A stretch of DNA of 64,000 bases from Halobacillus litoralis (GCF_020524025.1 NZ_JAIVKN010000001.1:806001-870000), one strand, 5' to 3'. Shown: positions 8,068 to 18,055, counted from the first letter of the stretch. Notes: generated from the letters alone by a model not told the origin. Made by a program: numbers and translations.

Positions 8068-8101
8068 GGACATGCAGTGAAAATTGATGGGAGGATGAAA
8101 C

Positions 8102-9262
8102 ATGAACATTCACGAGTACCAAGGAAAAGAAATCATGCGTGATTTTGGCGTTTCTGTGCCAAATGGTCACGTCGCATATACCGTAGATGAAGCTGTTGAA
8201 GCAGCTGAAAAGTTAGGTAGCAGTGTGACCGTTGTTAAAGCTCAAATCCATGCAGGTGGACGCGGGAAAGCAGGAGGCGTCAAAATAGCCAAGAATCTTG
8301 ATGAGGTGCGTACATATGCTGAAGAAATCCTCGGCAAAACACTTGTAACCCATCAAACAGGACCAGATGGCAAAGAAGTTAAGCGCTTACTAATCGAAGA
8401 AGGATGCGACATCCAAAGCGAATACTATGTCGGTCTTGTGCTTGATCGTGCGACAGGCCGTGTAACTATGATGGCTTCTGAAGAGGGCGGTACAGAAATC
8501 GAAGAAGTAGCCGCTGAAACACCAGAAAAGATTTTCAAAGAAGTGATTGACCCTGTAACAGGTTTGACACCATTCCAGGCTCGTCGTCTTGCATTTAACA
8601 TCAATATTCCTAAAGCAGCTCTTGGAAAAGCTGTTAAATTTATGCTGGGTCTATATGAAGTATTTGTTCAGAAGGACTGTTCAGTAGCTGAAATCAATCC
8701 CTTAGTCACAACAGGGGATGGAGATGTTTTGGCGCTCGATTCAAAGCTCAACTTTGATGACAATGCTTTATTCCGTCAGAAAGACATTGCTGACCTTCGT
8801 GACCTTGATGAAGAAGATCCGAAAGAAGTGGAAGCTTCCAAGTATGATCTCAGCTATATCGCCCTTGATGGAAACATCGGCTGTATGGTTAATGGAGCAG
8901 GTCTTGCAATGGCAACGATGGATACCATCAAGCACTATAGTGGAGATCCCGCAAACTTCCTCGATGTCGGGGGCGGAGCTACTGCAGAGAAAGTAACAGA
9001 AGCATTCAAAATCATCCTTTCTGATGACAACGTCAAAGGAATTTTCGTTAATATCTTCGGAGGCATTATGAAATGTGATGTCATTGCTGAAGGAGTGGTT
9101 GAGGCTACAAAACAAATTGGACTGACTCTTCCATTAGTTGTACGCCTTGAAGGCACAAACGTAGATGCAGGAAAGAAAATTCTCGATGAGTCCGGTTTAA
9201 ATATTACTTCTGCAGATTCCATGGCAGAAGGCGCACAAAAAATCGTTGAACTAGTCAAGTAA
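8102..9262 (+). CDS. sucC: Succinyl-CoA ligase (ADP-forming) beta subunit
   Basis: SucC, with SucD, interconverts succinyl-CoA and succinate with substrate-level phosphorylation in the TCA cycle. The 386 residues begin [17 protein letters not shown] and have an ATP-grasp fold with [15 protein letters not shown]. The C-terminal ligase-CoA region contains [24 protein letters not shown] and [23 protein letters not shown] ribosome site precedes ATG 8102. sucD follows after 18 bases, so the two form one operon. Confidence 0.97.
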   Translation: MNIHEYQGKEIMRDFGVSVPNGHVAYTVDEAVEAAEKLGSSVTVVKAQIHAGGRGKAGGVKIAKNLDEVRTYAEEILGKTLVTHQTGPDGKEVKRLLIEEGCDIQSEYYVGLVLDRATGRVTMMASEEGGTEIEEVAAETPEKIFKEVIDPVTGLTPFQARRLAFNINIPKAALGKAVKFMLGLYEVFVQKDCSVAEINPLVTTGDGDVLALDSKLNFDDNALFRQKDIADLRDLDEEDPKEVEASKYDLSYIALDGNIGCMVNGAGLAMATMDTIKHYSGDPANFLDVGGGATAEKVTEAFKIILSDDNVKGIFVNIFGGIMKCDVIAEGVVEATKQIGLTLPLVVRLEGTNVDAGKKILDESGLNITSADSMAEGAQKIVELVK

Positions 9263-9280
9263 GAAAGGCGGGGAAATCAG

Positions 9281-10183
9281 ATGAGTGTATATATTAATAA
9301 AGATACAAAAGTTATTGTACAGGGAATTACAGGCTCGACAGCGTTATTTCATACAAAACAAATGGTAGAGTATGGTACACAAATCGTAGGTGGTGTCACT
9401 CCTGGAAAAGGCGGAACGGAAGTAGAGGGCATCCCTGTCTTCAACACCGTTAGTGAAGCGGTCGAAAAAACAGGAGCAAATGCTTCTGTTATCTATGTTC
9501 CAGCTCCATTCGCGGCAGATGCGATTATGGAAGCTACAGATGCTGAATTAGATTTAGCGATCTGTATCACAGAACATATTCCGGTCCTGGATATGATTAA
9601 AGTGAAACGTTATATGGAAGGCAGAAAGACACGCCTTGTCGGACCGAACTGTCCGGGTGTCATTACGCCTGATGAGTGTAAAATTGGTATTATGCCGGGA
9701 TATATTCATAAGAAGGGCCACGTAGGCGTAGTATCACGCTCTGGTACTCTTACTTATGAAGCCGTTCATCAGCTTTCAGAGGCTGGGATCGGTCAGTCGA
9801 CAGCTGTCGGGATCGGGGGCGACCCTGTGAACGGAACAGATTTCATCGATGTATTGAAGGCTTTTAATGAAGACCCTGATACAGAAGCTGTCATCATGAT
9901 TGGTGAAATCGGCGGGACAGCTGAAGAGGAAGCGGCAGAATGGGTGAAACAAAATATGAATAAACCTGTCGTAGGCTTTATTGGCGGACGTACTGCACCT
10001 CCTGGAAAACGTATGGGGCACGCAGGCGCCATTATTTCAGGCGGAAAAGGGACAGCAGACGAGAAGATCCGTGTCATGAACGAATGTGGCATTGAAGTCG
10101 CTGAAACGCCTTCTGTCATGGGCGAAACCCTGATCCAAGTGTTAAAAGATCAGGATTTATTCGACAAATGTAAAACCCATTAA
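9281..10183 (+). CDS. sucD: Succinyl-CoA ligase (ADP-forming) alpha subunit
   Basis: The alpha subunit binds CoA and carries the phosphohistidine intermediate. The 300 residues show the CoA-binding [15 protein letters not shown] near the N-terminus, [10 protein letters not shown], and the active-site His247 in [15 protein letters not shown]. It is the second gene of sucCD. A hairpin without a clear T-tract follows. Confidence 0.97.
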   Translation: MSVYINKDTKVIVQGITGSTALFHTKQMVEYGTQIVGGVTPGKGGTEVEGIPVFNTVSEAVEKTGANASVIYVPAPFAADAIMEATDAELDLAICITEHIPVLDMIKVKRYMEGRKTRLVGPNCPGVITPDECKIGIMPGYIHKKGHVGVVSRSGTLTYEAVHQLSEAGIGQSTAVGIGGDPVNGTDFIDVLKAFNEDPDTEAVIMIGEIGGTAEEEAAEWVKQNMNKPVVGFIGGRTAPPGKRMGHAGAIISGGKGTADEKIRVMNECGIEVAETPSVMGETLIQVLKDQDLFDKCKTH

Positions 10184-10200
10184 AATAAAAGTAAACAGTA

Positions 10201-10228
10201 GAGGCCGTATCGTTTTAGATACGGTCTC
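10201..10228 (+). terminator. Hairpin after sucD, terminator-like but without T-tract
   Basis: GAGGCCGTATC (10201-10211) pairs with GATACGGTCTC (10218-10228), one G-U pair, 6-base loop. The plus-strand continuation AAACTTATG has no U run. It may stabilise the sucCD mRNA 3' end rather than terminate efficiently. Confidence 0.5.
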
Positions 10229-10251
10229 AAACTTATGAAAAGAGGTAGCTA

Positions 10252-11115
10252 ATGGATACAAGGAAGCAGCGTTTATTATGTCTGCATGACACGCCCTATG
10301 TAACGAGACCGCTTTTAAAAAAGTTATTAAAGCTTGATCCTCATCTCATTACTCCTTTCTCTATAACCCCCAGACAACTTTCGCAGATGGTACCTATCCC
10401 CATTACACGTGCAGAAAAAATCATTCGTACTGTACAAGACCCTAATATAATGAAGAAACTCGACAAATATCAGCAAAACTATACTTTATTGACATGGTTT
10501 GATCCACAGTATCCCGCTTCTTTGAGGTCCATTCCGGATCCCCCTCTGGTCTTATATGTTCAAGGAAACCTGGATATTTTGAACACCTCTTCTTCTTTAA
10601 GCGTTATCGGAACCCGCAATCCCTCCCCCTACGCTTATCCGGCTATGAGATTAGTGCTGACTCCTCTCATTCAACAAGGCATGACCATTGTAAGTGGAAT
10701 GGCTAAAGGAATCGATCAGTATGCCCACACACTCAGCCTGGAGTATGGAGGAAGGACAATGGCAGTTTTAGGCTCTGGTTTTCACCATATTTATCCACGA
10801 AACAATCTTTCTTTGTATAATCAAATGGCGAAAGACCATATAGTAATTAGTGAATACCCACCTGATCGACCCCCAAAAAGATATTACTTCCCAGAGAGGA
10901 ATCGCATCATATCAGGATTGACCCCTTCCACATTTGTTATTGAAGCAAGAATGAAAAGCGGAACGATGATTACAGTAGACCAGGCTTTAGAGCAGGGGAG
11001 AAGTGTTTATGCCCTTCCAGGCCCCGCAGGAAGCCTAACCAGTGAAGGGTGTCATTACTTGATCAATGAAGGGGCTAAACTCGTGCATACACATCATGAC
11101 CTTATGAATGAATGA
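10252..11115 (+). CDS. dprA: DNA-processing protein DprA (Smf)
   Basis: DprA loads RecA onto incoming single-stranded DNA during natural transformation. The 287 residues contain an N-terminal helical region, then the Rossmann-like DprA domain with LSVIGTRNPSPYAYPAM, SGMAKGIDQYAHTLSL and MAVLGSGFHHIYPRNN. The conserved tail follows: YYFPERNRIISGL, then ARMKSGTMITVDQALEQGR. AGAGGTAG precedes ATG 10252. It sits between sucD and topA as in B. subtilis. Length is close to the family norm for this group. Confidence 0.95.
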   Translation: MDTRKQRLLCLHDTPYVTRPLLKKLLKLDPHLITPFSITPRQLSQMVPIPITRAEKIIRTVQDPNIMKKLDKYQQNYTLLTWFDPQYPASLRSIPDPPLVLYVQGNLDILNTSSSLSVIGTRNPSPYAYPAMRLVLTPLIQQGMTIVSGMAKGIDQYAHTLSLEYGGRTMAVLGSGFHHIYPRNNLSLYNQMAKDHIVISEYPPDRPPKRYYFPERNRIISGLTPSTFVIEARMKSGTMITVDQALEQGRSVYALPGPAGSLTSEGCHYLINEGAKLVHTHHDLMNE

Positions 11116-11202
11116 TTTGAAAAATTTGAATAATTCCATAGAAAGGTGTTACAGTCTAGGGGAGTATTGGACGGTTTTAAGACTTTTTTGAAAAAAGTTT
11201 GT

Positions 11203-11232
11203 TTGACAAACGGTTTCATTCTATTTAATAAT
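11203..11232 (+). promoter_or_regulatory. Candidate promoter for topA
   Basis: A perfect TTGACA (11203-11208) is followed, 17-18 bases later, by TAATAAT (11226-11232), which offers a weak -10. The start would be about 50 bases before topA. Confidence 0.55.
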
Positions 11233-11292
11233 AGGGAAGATTTATTTTATGAAAAACTATAAACAGAAAACACCTCTATGGGAGGAACCTAT

Positions 11293-13368
11293 ATGGCAGA
11301 TTATCTTGTAATTGTAGAATCACCTGCAAAAGCTAAAACTATTGAACGTTATTTAGGAAAAAAATATAAAGTAAAAGCTTCACTTGGACATGTCCGTGAT
11401 TTACCAAAAAGTCAGATGGGCGTAGATGTGGAGAATGAATTCGAACCAAAGTATATTACAATCCGCGGAAAAGGCCCTGTCCTTAAAGAATTAAAAACCG
11501 CAGCAAAGAAAGCCAAGAAAGTCTATCTTGCAGCCGACCCCGACCGTGAAGGGGAAGCAATCGCCTGGCATTTGGCACACAGTCTTGATATTGATGACCA
11601 ATCTGAATGCCGAGTGGTTTTTAATGAGATTACAAAAGAAGCGATCAAAGATTCGTTTAAACAGCCGAGAAGCATTGATTCAGACCTGGTGGATGCCCAG
11701 CAGGCCAGACGTATATTGGACAGGCTGGTAGGTTACAACATCAGCCCTATTCTATGGAAAAAAGTGAAAAAGGGTCTAAGCGCCGGCCGTGTACAATCGG
11801 TGGCTGTTAAAATTATCATTGACCGTGAAAACGAAATCAAAAGCTTTACCCCGGAAGAATATTGGACCATTGAGGCTGATTTTCTAAAAGAGAAAGAAGC
11901 ATTTGAAGGTTCTTTTTATGGCATTGATGGAAAGAAGCAGGATCTTAAGACACAGGAAGATGTTGAAAAGATTCAAAAGCGTATGAAAGGCAAAGACTTC
12001 TCCGTTGACAAAGTGAACAAACGGGAAAGAAAAAGAAATCCGTCCCTTCCGTTTACCACATCCTCTTTACAACAAGAAGCCGCACGTAAATTGAATTTCA
12101 GGGCTAAAAAGACGATGATGATTGCACAGCAGCTATACGAAGGAATTGATCTTGGCGGGAAGCAGGGGACCACAGGTCTGATTACGTATATGCGTACTGA
12201 CTCGACAAGACTTTCCAACTCTGCAAAAGATGATGCTAAACAGTATGTGGAAAATAATTTTGGCAAAGAGTATTTAGGACAAAGTAAAGCAGCCAAGAAA
12301 CAAGAAGGGGCTCAGGATGCTCACGAAGCCATTAGACCAACAGGCGCAGACCGAGACCCGAAATCTATGAAAAGTATTTTATCAAGAGATCAATACCGTT
12401 TGTATAAATTAATCTGGGATCGTTTCATCGCCAGTCAAATGGCTCCAGCCGTTCTGGATACGATGACCGTGCACTTATACAATGAAGGTGTTGAATTCCG
12501 TGCTACAGGTTCAGAAGTCAAATTTAAAGGATTTATGAAGGTTTACATTGAAGGCCGTGATGATAACAAAAAAGAAAAAGACAAGCTACTTCCGCACTTG
12601 GAAGAGGGCATGACGGTCAAAGCAGAAGAGATTAAGCCTAACCAGCATTTTACTCAGCCGCCTCCGCGGTACACAGAAGCACGATTAGTTAAGACGCTAG
12701 AAGAACTTGGCATCGGTCGTCCGTCCACTTATGCCCCTACGCTCGATACGATCCAGCGAAGAGGTTATGTAGCGTTGGATAACAAACGGTTTGTTCCGAC
12801 CGAACTTGGTGAGATCGTCCTAGATCAACTAAGAGAATACTTCCCGGAGATCATTGATGTTGATTTCACAAAAGGAATGGAAGATGACCTTGACGCCATC
12901 GAGGATGGCAAAGAGGAATGGGTAAATATCATCGGTCAGTTCTATCAAGGATTCCAGCCAAGGCTTGAAAAAGCTGAACAGGAAATGGAAGAAATTGAGA
13001 TTAAAGATGAACCTGCTGGAATTGACTGCGAAAAATGCGGGCACGAGATGGTCTATAAAATGGGCCGCTATGGGAAGTTCCTCGCCTGCTCCAACTTCCC
13101 GGAGTGCCGAAATACAAAGCCGATCCTTAAAAAAGTTGGAGTGACTTGTCCTGAGTGTAAAGATGGGGAAGTCGTTGAACGCAAGAGTAAGAAGAATCGC
13201 AAATTCTTCGGTTGTGAAAATTATCCAGAGTGTGAATTTATATCCTGGGATAAGCCGATCAGCCGTCCTTGTCCGAAGTGTGATTCACTTCTTGTTGAAA
13301 AGAAATCCAAAAAAGGTACACAAATTCAATGTACGAACTGCGATTATAAAGAAGAGCCGCAGTCCTGA
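11293..13368 (+). CDS. topA: DNA topoisomerase I
   Basis: This type IA topoisomerase relaxes negative supercoils. The 691 residues begin [19 protein letters not shown]. The TOPRIM acidic residues lie in AADPDRE (Asp82, Asp84). The catalytic Tyr299 is in [14 protein letters not shown]. Three C-terminal four-cysteine zinc ribbons follow, starting CEKCGHE, CPECKDG and CPKCDSL. ATG 11293 is chosen because GGGAGG (11280-11285) lies 7 bases upstream; an ATG at 11278 would include that site. A strong terminator follows, and trmFO, the usual next gene, is missing. Confidence 0.97.
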   Translation: MADYLVIVESPAKAKTIERYLGKKYKVKASLGHVRDLPKSQMGVDVENEFEPKYITIRGKGPVLKELKTAAKKAKKVYLAADPDREGEAIAWHLAHSLDIDDQSECRVVFNEITKEAIKDSFKQPRSIDSDLVDAQQARRILDRLVGYNISPILWKKVKKGLSAGRVQSVAVKIIIDRENEIKSFTPEEYWTIEADFLKEKEAFEGSFYGIDGKKQDLKTQEDVEKIQKRMKGKDFSVDKVNKRERKRNPSLPFTTSSLQQEAARKLNFRAKKTMMIAQQLYEGIDLGGKQGTTGLITYMRTDSTRLSNSAKDDAKQYVENNFGKEYLGQSKAAKKQEGAQDAHEAIRPTGADRDPKSMKSILSRDQYRLYKLIWDRFIASQMAPAVLDTMTVHLYNEGVEFRATGSEVKFKGFMKVYIEGRDDNKKEKDKLLPHLEEGMTVKAEEIKPNQHFTQPPPRYTEARLVKTLEELGIGRPSTYAPTLDTIQRRGYVALDNKRFVPTELGEIVLDQLREYFPEIIDVDFTKGMEDDLDAIEDGKEEWVNIIGQFYQGFQPRLEKAEQEMEEIEIKDEPAGIDCEKCGHEMVYKMGRYGKFLACSNFPECRNTKPILKKVGVTCPECKDGEVVERKSKKNRKFFGCENYPECEFISWDKPISRPCPKCDSLLVEKKSKKGTQIQCTNCDYKEEPQS

Positions 13369-13383
13369 CCTGGTTATATTTTC

Positions 13384-13430
13384 AAGAGTCTATGACTATG
13401 CTTATAGTTGTAGACTCTTTTCAATTTTTT
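13384..13430 (+). terminator. Intrinsic terminator after topA
   Basis: AAGAGTCTA (13384-13392) pairs with TAGACTCTT (13411-13419). An inner ACTAT/ATAGT helix continues the stem, and TTCAATTTTTT follows. Confidence 0.88.
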
Positions 13431-13432
13431 AA

Positions 13433-13461
13433 TTGACACTAAGGTATTAGAACGCTATAAT
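13433..13461 (+). promoter_or_regulatory. Fully consensus sigma-A promoter upstream of xerC
   Basis: TTGACA (13433-13438), exactly 17 bases, then TATAAT (13456-13461). Both hexamers are perfect. Transcription would start near 13468, leaving about 195 bases before xerC. It starts within 3 bases of the end of the topA terminator. Confidence 0.85.
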
Positions 13462-13600
13462 TACGCTTTGGTAAGTCTACATACTTGACAGTGTACGAAG
13501 CAGACGAGAGTATTGAATATAAGAACAATCATAGATCAATGGGAATAAATGTTTGTTGTTGGAAACAATTCAGAATTTTGTTACATTTTTATTAAATCCA

Positions 13601-13630
13601 TTGTTATATGAATCGATGGTGTGATAAAAT
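13601..13630 (+). promoter_or_regulatory. Second, proximal promoter for xerC-hslVU-codY
   Basis: TTGTTA (13601-13606), an 18-base spacer and TAAAAT (13625-13630), with TGA just before the -10 giving an extended -10. The start would be near 13637, about 26 bases before the xerC ATG. Confidence 0.55.
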
Positions 13631-13662
13631 TTAAGCGCCTTTGTGAGGTGAAGGATACAGCG

Positions 13663-14562
13663 ATGCAGTCCTTTAAAGATTCATTTATTGAATATCTTCA
13701 AATTGAAAAGAACGCGTCCCCTTTGACAGTGAAACATTATGGAAGAGATATTGAGGAATTTTATGAGTTCTTAACATCCGAACACCTGACAATGGAACAA
13801 TGCGACTACTCAGTCATTCGAGCTTTTTTAACAAGGCAGTATGAAGCCCAGTATTCAAGAAAAACAATTTCCAGAAAAGTGTCAAGCTTGCGAAGCTTCT
13901 TCAGATATTTAGAACGTGAACAGTTTATGAAACAAAACCCTTTTATAAATGTGTCTTTACCTAAGGCTGAGGCGCCGATACCGAACTTCTTTTATGAAGA
14001 AGAGTTGGAGCGTCTTTTTAAAGTGAGTGACCTTAACACACCTCTTGGTCAAAGAAATCAGGCATTGCTTGAGATTCTTTACGGCACGGGGATCCGGGTA
14101 AGTGAATGTGTCAAACTCAAACTTGAGGATTTAGATTTTTCATTAGGTACAGCTCTAGTCTACGGAAAGGGACGTAAAGAGAGATATGTGCCATTTGGTC
14201 AGTTTGCCAGCGAAGCATTGCTCCGTTATATCGAAGACGGCCGGGAAAGTTTAGCCGCTAAACGAAAGGATCAGACCAAATATGTATTTTTAAATGCAAG
14301 AGGAGGTCCTTTAACGGCTGACGGCATTCGGCTGGTATTAAATAAGATGGTGCAGAACGCTTCATTGACTATTGATATTCATCCCCATAAATTGAGGCAT
14401 TCTTTTGCTACACACCTGCTGAATGAGGGAGCAGACCTACGTTCTGTTCAGGAACTGCTGGGTCATGAACATCTCTCATCCACGCAGATTTATACGCATG
14501 TGACCAAAGATAGACTTAGGAATGTATATATGAACAGCCATCCAAGAGCGAATAAGAGGTGA
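13663..14562 (+). CDS. xerC: Tyrosine recombinase XerC (CodV)
   Basis: XerC, with XerD, resolves chromosome dimers at dif. The 299 residues have the N-terminal SAM-like core-binding domain (about 1-90) and the catalytic domain with Arg145 (GTGIRVSE), Lys169 (YGKGRKERY), His242-x-x-Arg245 ([10 protein letters not shown]), His268 (LLGHEHLSS) and nucleophile Tyr277 (IYTHVTK). ATG 13663 is chosen because GAGGTGAAGGA (13645-13655) is well spaced. The frame is open upstream, but that segment contains the -10 of a promoter. It is the first gene of codV-clpQ-clpY-codY. Confidence 0.95.
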   Translation: MQSFKDSFIEYLQIEKNASPLTVKHYGRDIEEFYEFLTSEHLTMEQCDYSVIRAFLTRQYEAQYSRKTISRKVSSLRSFFRYLEREQFMKQNPFINVSLPKAEAPIPNFFYEEELERLFKVSDLNTPLGQRNQALLEILYGTGIRVSECVKLKLEDLDFSLGTALVYGKGRKERYVPFGQFASEALLRYIEDGRESLAAKRKDQTKYVFLNARGGPLTADGIRLVLNKMVQNASLTIDIHPHKLRHSFATHLLNEGADLRSVQELLGHEHLSSTQIYTHVTKDRLRNVYMNSHPRANKR

Positions 14563-14567
14563 AGGAA

Positions 14568-15113
14568 ATGGATCAACAATTTCACGCGACTACGATATTT
14601 GCCGTTCAACATGATGGGAAATGCGCGATGAGCGGTGATGGACAGGTAACACTCGGGAATCAAGTAGTGATGAAACATAAAGCTAGAAAAGTACGCAGAC
14701 TTTTTAATGATCAGGTTCTTGCCGGTTTTGCAGGCTCTGTAGCTGATGCTTTTACTCTTTTCGAAAAGTTTGAAGGTAAGTTGGAAAGCTATGACGGAAA
14801 TCTAGCGAGAGCATCTGTAGAACTTGCAAAAGAGTGGCGTAGTGACAGAGTGCTTCGTAAACTAGAAGCGATGCTTATCGTTATGGATAAAGAAAACATG
14901 TTTCTAGTGTCTGGAACTGGGGAAGTCATAGAACCGGACGATGGTATTCTGGCGATAGGTTCCGGCGGGAATTTCGCTTTAAGCGCAGGCAGGGCACTTA
15001 AACGCTATTCTCCTGAACAGTCTGCTCCTCAGATAGCAAAAGCAGCCTTGGAGATTGCTGGAGAAATTTGTGTGTTTACAAATGATCAAATCATATTAGA
15101 AGTTCTCGAATAG
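14568..15113 (+). CDS. hslV: ATP-dependent protease peptidase subunit HslV (ClpQ)
   Basis: HslV forms the proteolytic dodecamer capped by HslU. The 181-residue protein begins [21 protein letters not shown], with [32 protein letters not shown] and [16 protein letters not shown] matching the family. ATG 14568 is supported by AGAGGTG at 14555-14561; a GTG at 14559 overlaps the xerC stop. Bacillus ClpQ is reported to use an N-terminal serine after Met removal. Here residue 2 is Asp, so the exposed nucleophile would have to be a Thr further in (Thr8 or Thr9). Confidence 0.95.
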   Translation: MDQQFHATTIFAVQHDGKCAMSGDGQVTLGNQVVMKHKARKVRRLFNDQVLAGFAGSVADAFTLFEKFEGKLESYDGNLARASVELAKEWRSDRVLRKLEAMLIVMDKENMFLVSGTGEVIEPDDGILAIGSGGNFALSAGRALKRYSPEQSAPQIAKAALEIAGEICVFTNDQIILEVLE

Positions 15114-15124
15114 GGGGGCAGAAG

Positions 15125-16522
15125 ATGTCTTTAAATTTAACGCCTAGACAAATTGTTGAGAAGCTTGATCAATATATTATCGGACAAAACAGTGCAAAGA
15201 GATCGGTGGCCATTGCACTTCGGAATCGTTACCGCAGAATGCAGCTTACAGATGAACTGAAAGATGAAATTGTACCGAAAAACATCTTGATGATGGGCCC
15301 GACAGGTGTAGGTAAGACCGAAATCGCACGCCGTCTGGCCAAGTTGGTAGGAGCACCTTTTGTAAAGGTTGAGGCTACAAAGTTCACTGAAGTTGGTTAT
15401 GTTGGCCGTGACGTAGAATCTATGGTCCGTGATCTTGTTGAAATGTCTGTTCGAATGGTGAAGGAAGAAAAAATGGAAGCTGTGAAAGATCGGGCTGAAG
15501 AACAGGCGAACAAACGCCTTGTAAAACTATTGGTTCCTTCGAAAAAGAAGCAGAACAACAGTTTCAAAAATCCATTTGAAATGATTTTCAATCAGGGCAG
15601 CCAGCAGGAAAATGAGCCGGAACAGAATCAGGAAGAGACTGAAATTGAAACAAAGCGAAGTCGAATACGACACCAGCTTGATCTTGGTGAACTTGAAGAT
15701 CACATGGTAACGATTGATGTGGAAGAATCTCAGTCTTCTATGTTCGATATGCTTCAAGGGTCAGGCATGGAGCAAATGGGAATGAATATGCAGGATGCTT
15801 TCAGCCAGTTCATGCCTAAGAAAAAGAAAAAGAGAAAACTCCCGGTTTCTGAAGCCCGCAAAGTGTTAACACAGGAGGAAGCAGGCAAGCTGGTTGATAT
15901 GGACGAAGTCGGTCAGGAAGCTGTGGCGAAAGTCGAGCAGGCCGGCATGATCTTTATCGATGAAATTGATAAAGTTGCTGCTAAAGGGGATAATCAGGCA
16001 AATGTATCCAGAGAAGGTGTACAGCGTGACATCCTTCCGATTGTTGAGGGTTCAACCATCGTTACAAAATATGGCCCTGTATCAACCGATCATATCTTGT
16101 TTGTTGCTGCAGGTGCCTTTCATATGGCGAAGCCGTCCGATCTTATTCCGGAGCTGCAGGGTCGCTTTCCTATTCGTGTAGAGCTGAATAAATTAAGTGT
16201 AGCTGACTTTAAGAATATCTTAACGGAGCCATCAAACGCACTTTTAAAACAATATAAGGCATTACTTCAAGTTGAAGGTATAAAGGTTGAATTTTCTGAC
16301 GATGCTATTACTAGACTCGCAGAAATTGCCCATGAAGTAAATCAGGAAACAGATAACATCGGAGCCAGAAGACTTCACACAATTTTAGAGAAACTTTTAG
16401 AAGACCTATCCTTTGAGGCGCCGGATGTTATGATGGAAACCATCGAAATTACACCACAGTATGTAGACAGTAAACTATCATCTATTGTTAAGAACAAAGA
16501 TCTCAGCCGGTTTATTTTATAG
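15125..16522 (+). CDS. hslU: ATP-dependent protease ATPase subunit HslU (ClpY)
   Basis: HslU is the AAA+ unfoldase that feeds HslV. The 465 residues contain the Walker A motif GPTGVGKT at 58-65. The variable I domain (about 110-240) is rich in Gln, Glu and Lys. Walker B is FIDEID (Asp279, Glu280), followed by the [12 protein letters not shown] region. The C-terminal RFIL tail docks into HslV. A GGGGGGC-type ribosome site lies just before ATG 15125. Only 11 bases separate it from hslV. Confidence 0.97.
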   Translation: MSLNLTPRQIVEKLDQYIIGQNSAKRSVAIALRNRYRRMQLTDELKDEIVPKNILMMGPTGVGKTEIARRLAKLVGAPFVKVEATKFTEVGYVGRDVESMVRDLVEMSVRMVKEEKMEAVKDRAEEQANKRLVKLLVPSKKKQNNSFKNPFEMIFNQGSQQENEPEQNQEETEIETKRSRIRHQLDLGELEDHMVTIDVEESQSSMFDMLQGSGMEQMGMNMQDAFSQFMPKKKKKRKLPVSEARKVLTQEEAGKLVDMDEVGQEAVAKVEQAGMIFIDEIDKVAAKGDNQANVSREGVQRDILPIVEGSTIVTKYGPVSTDHILFVAAGAFHMAKPSDLIPELQGRFPIRVELNKLSVADFKNILTEPSNALLKQYKALLQVEGIKVEFSDDAITRLAEIAHEVNQETDNIGARRLHTILEKLLEDLSFEAPDVMMETIEITPQYVDSKLSSIVKNKDLSRFIL

Positions 16523-16548
16523 GTTGGATCTACAAGGAGGAAATGCAC

Positions 16549-17328
16549 ATGAATTTATTAGATCGTGCACGTAAAATCAATGCTATGCTGCAAAAGACAA
16601 CAGGGAAATCTGTAGACTTTAACGACATGTCTGCCACATTAGGAGACGTCATCGAAGCCAATACATTTGTATTGAGCCGTCGTGGTAAATTGTTAGGGTT
16701 TGCGATTAACCAGGAGATTGAAAATGAGCGCATGAAAGACATGCTTTCTCAGCGTCAATTTCCACAGGAGTACACACAGAATCTTTTTAACATCCAGGAA
16801 ACGACATCAGATATCGATATCGATAGTGAATACACGGCTTTCCCAGTAGAAAATCGTGAACTGTTTGAAAATGGTCTGACAACTATCGTGCCGATTATTG
16901 GTGGGGGTCAGCGTTTGGGAACACTTATCCTAAGCCGTCTAAATGGTAATTTTAATAATGATGACCTTCTTTTAGCGGAATATGGTGCTACTGTTGTTGG
17001 AATGGAAATTCTACATGAGAAAACAGAAGAAATTGAACAGGAAGCAAGAAGTAAAGCTGTTGTTCAAATGGCAATCAGCTCCTTGTCCTATAGTGAATTA
17101 GAAGCTATTGAGCATATTTTCGATGAACTTGAAGGCAATGAAGGTCTTCTTGTAGCAAGTAAAATCGCCGATCGTGTAGGCATTACAAGATCTGTTATTG
17201 TTAATGCACTTCGTAAACTGGAAAGTGCCGGAGTTATTGAGTCTCGTTCCCTAGGTATGAAAGGAACATATATCAAGGTATTAAATAATAACTTCCTGCT
17301 TGAACTACAAAAACTTCGTACGAATTAA
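16549..17328 (+). CDS. codY: GTP-sensing global repressor CodY
   Basis: CodY represses nutrient-limitation genes when GTP and branched-chain amino acids are plentiful. The 259 residues comprise the N-terminal GAF domain (about 1-155), a helical linker, and the C-terminal winged helix with [20 protein letters not shown] then [15 protein letters not shown] 16549 is chosen because AAGGAGG (16534-16540) is 8 bases away; ATG 16543 would be only 2 bases away. It closes the xerC-hslVU-codY operon and is followed by a strong terminator and the motility operon. Confidence 0.98.
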   Translation: MNLLDRARKINAMLQKTTGKSVDFNDMSATLGDVIEANTFVLSRRGKLLGFAINQEIENERMKDMLSQRQFPQEYTQNLFNIQETTSDIDIDSEYTAFPVENRELFENGLTTIVPIIGGGQRLGTLILSRLNGNFNNDDLLLAEYGATVVGMEILHEKTEEIEQEARSKAVVQMAISSLSYSELEAIEHIFDELEGNEGLLVASKIADRVGITRSVIVNALRKLESAGVIESRSLGMKGTYIKVLNNNFLLELQKLRTN

Positions 17329-17329
17329 T

Positions 17330-17367
17330 AAAAAAAAGCCGCTACGTTAAACGTAGCGGCTTTTTTT
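17330..17367 (+). terminator. Strong terminator after codY
   Basis: GCCGCTACGT (17338-17347) pairs perfectly with ACGTAGCGGC (17351-17360), flanked by an A-tract on the left and seven Ts on the right. It could work in both directions. Confidence 0.95.
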
Positions 17368-17443
17368 ATGTTTGAACATAAGAAAAACATCACTTTTTTT
17401 AAAAAAACAAAGGTGATTTACTGAAATGAAGACTTTGTATACT

Positions 17444-17641
17444 ATTCGACAAGAATTTATGTAATAATGTTCATTATGGTAGTAAATTCGACAATTGTCA
17501 ACATTACCCATTTATTTAGGTTTTTAAACATAGGACATCTGTACGGTTTGTAACACTCTTGTAAAAAACTGATGATTTGTATAGACAAAGACGTTTAAAT
17601 TTTTCTACAATTAAGGTTGTGAATTCTTAGATTTGTCGAAT
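17444..17641 (+). promoter_or_regulatory. Three Spo0A-box-like sites upstream of flgB
   Basis: The 9-mer ATTCGACAA occurs at 17444-17452 and 17486-17494, and its complement TTGTCGAAT at 17633-17641. Each contains a perfect Spo0A box (TGTCGAA on one strand). The first two are in the same orientation 42 bases apart, about four helical turns. The third lies just downstream of the predicted transcription start. Binding by Spo0A is inference from the consensus. Confidence 0.5.
17582..17611 (+). promoter_or_regulatory. Sigma-A promoter of the fla/che operon
   Basis: TAGACA (17582-17587), an 18-base spacer and TACAAT (17606-17611) precede flgB, giving a start near 17618 and a leader of about 43 bases. 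The position corresponds to the main sigma-A fla/che promoter of B. subtilis. Confidence 0.65.
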
Positions 17642-17660
17642 AAAGGATAGGAGTGATAGG

Positions 17661-18053
17661 ATGAATCTTTTTAACGACACCTTTACGTCACTTGAAAAAG
17701 CGCTGAATTATACTTCAGCTAAGAACAGAGCAATCTCTGATAATATCGCAAATATAGATACTCCAGGTTATCAGGCAAAAGAAGTTTCTTTTAAAAGTGT
17801 TCTGGAGGAAGAACAAGCTTCTTTTGAAACGAAAAGAACTAATGCCAGACATTATGCTTTTAATCAAACGGGGACCCCTTCATTGCATACATTTACAAGC
17901 ACCAACAGAATGTACAACCATAATGGAAACAACGTAGATGTTGATAAAGAGATGAATGAATTAGCGCAGAATCAAATTCAGCATCAGGCTCTTGTTGAGC
18001 GCTTAAATGGGAAGTTTAAAGGCTTGGAGTCTGTTCTGAGAGGAGGGAACTAA
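17661..18053 (+). CDS. flgB: Flagellar basal-body rod protein FlgB
   Basis: FlgB is a proximal rod subunit. The 130 residues carry the rod-family N-terminal motif ISDNIANIDTPGYQAKEVSF and a C-terminal helix (MNELAQNQIQHQALVERLN) that forms the axial coiled coil. AGGAGTGATAGG precedes ATG 17661. It is the first gene of the fla/che operon and lies 2 bases before flgC. Confidence 0.97.
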   Translation: MNLFNDTFTSLEKALNYTSAKNRAISDNIANIDTPGYQAKEVSFKSVLEEEQASFETKRTNARHYAFNQTGTPSLHTFTSTNRMYNHNGNNVDVDKEMNELAQNQIQHQALVERLNGKFKGLESVLRGGN

Positions 18054-18055
18054 AG

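Larger units (their letters stand above)
7604..8101 (+). other. Gene-poor, AT-rich interval before sucC
   Basis: About 500 bases without an intact plus-strand gene. It holds short protein-like fragments broken by stops (see 7776-7895), the sucC promoter near 8038-8067, and one isolated Spo0A-box-like TTCGACA at 8015-8021. A minus-strand frame across 7773-7958 is low-complexity Phe/Ser sequence and is not credible as a gene. Confidence 0.5.
17368..17660 (+). promoter_or_regulatory. Upstream control region of the fla/che operon
   Basis: About 290 non-coding, AT-rich bases separate codY from flgB. They contain three copies of ATTCGACAA or its complement, a palindromic GACAATTGTC at 17490-17499, and a sigma-A promoter near the downstream end. 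I found no convincing SigD promoter (TAAA-N15-GCCGATAT) here. Confidence 0.6.

Noticed and set aside
17597-17613. Possible CodY-box (AATTTTCWGAAAATT-like) overlapping the fla/che -10
   Set aside because: Only the AT-rich flanks match; the central bases CWGA differ, so four of fifteen positions mismatch. CodY control remains plausible by analogy but is not shown by this site.
17368-17660. SigD-type promoter upstream of flgB
   Set aside because: No TAAA-N15-GCCGATAT match was found by eye; nearest AT-rich stretches lack the GCCGATAT box.
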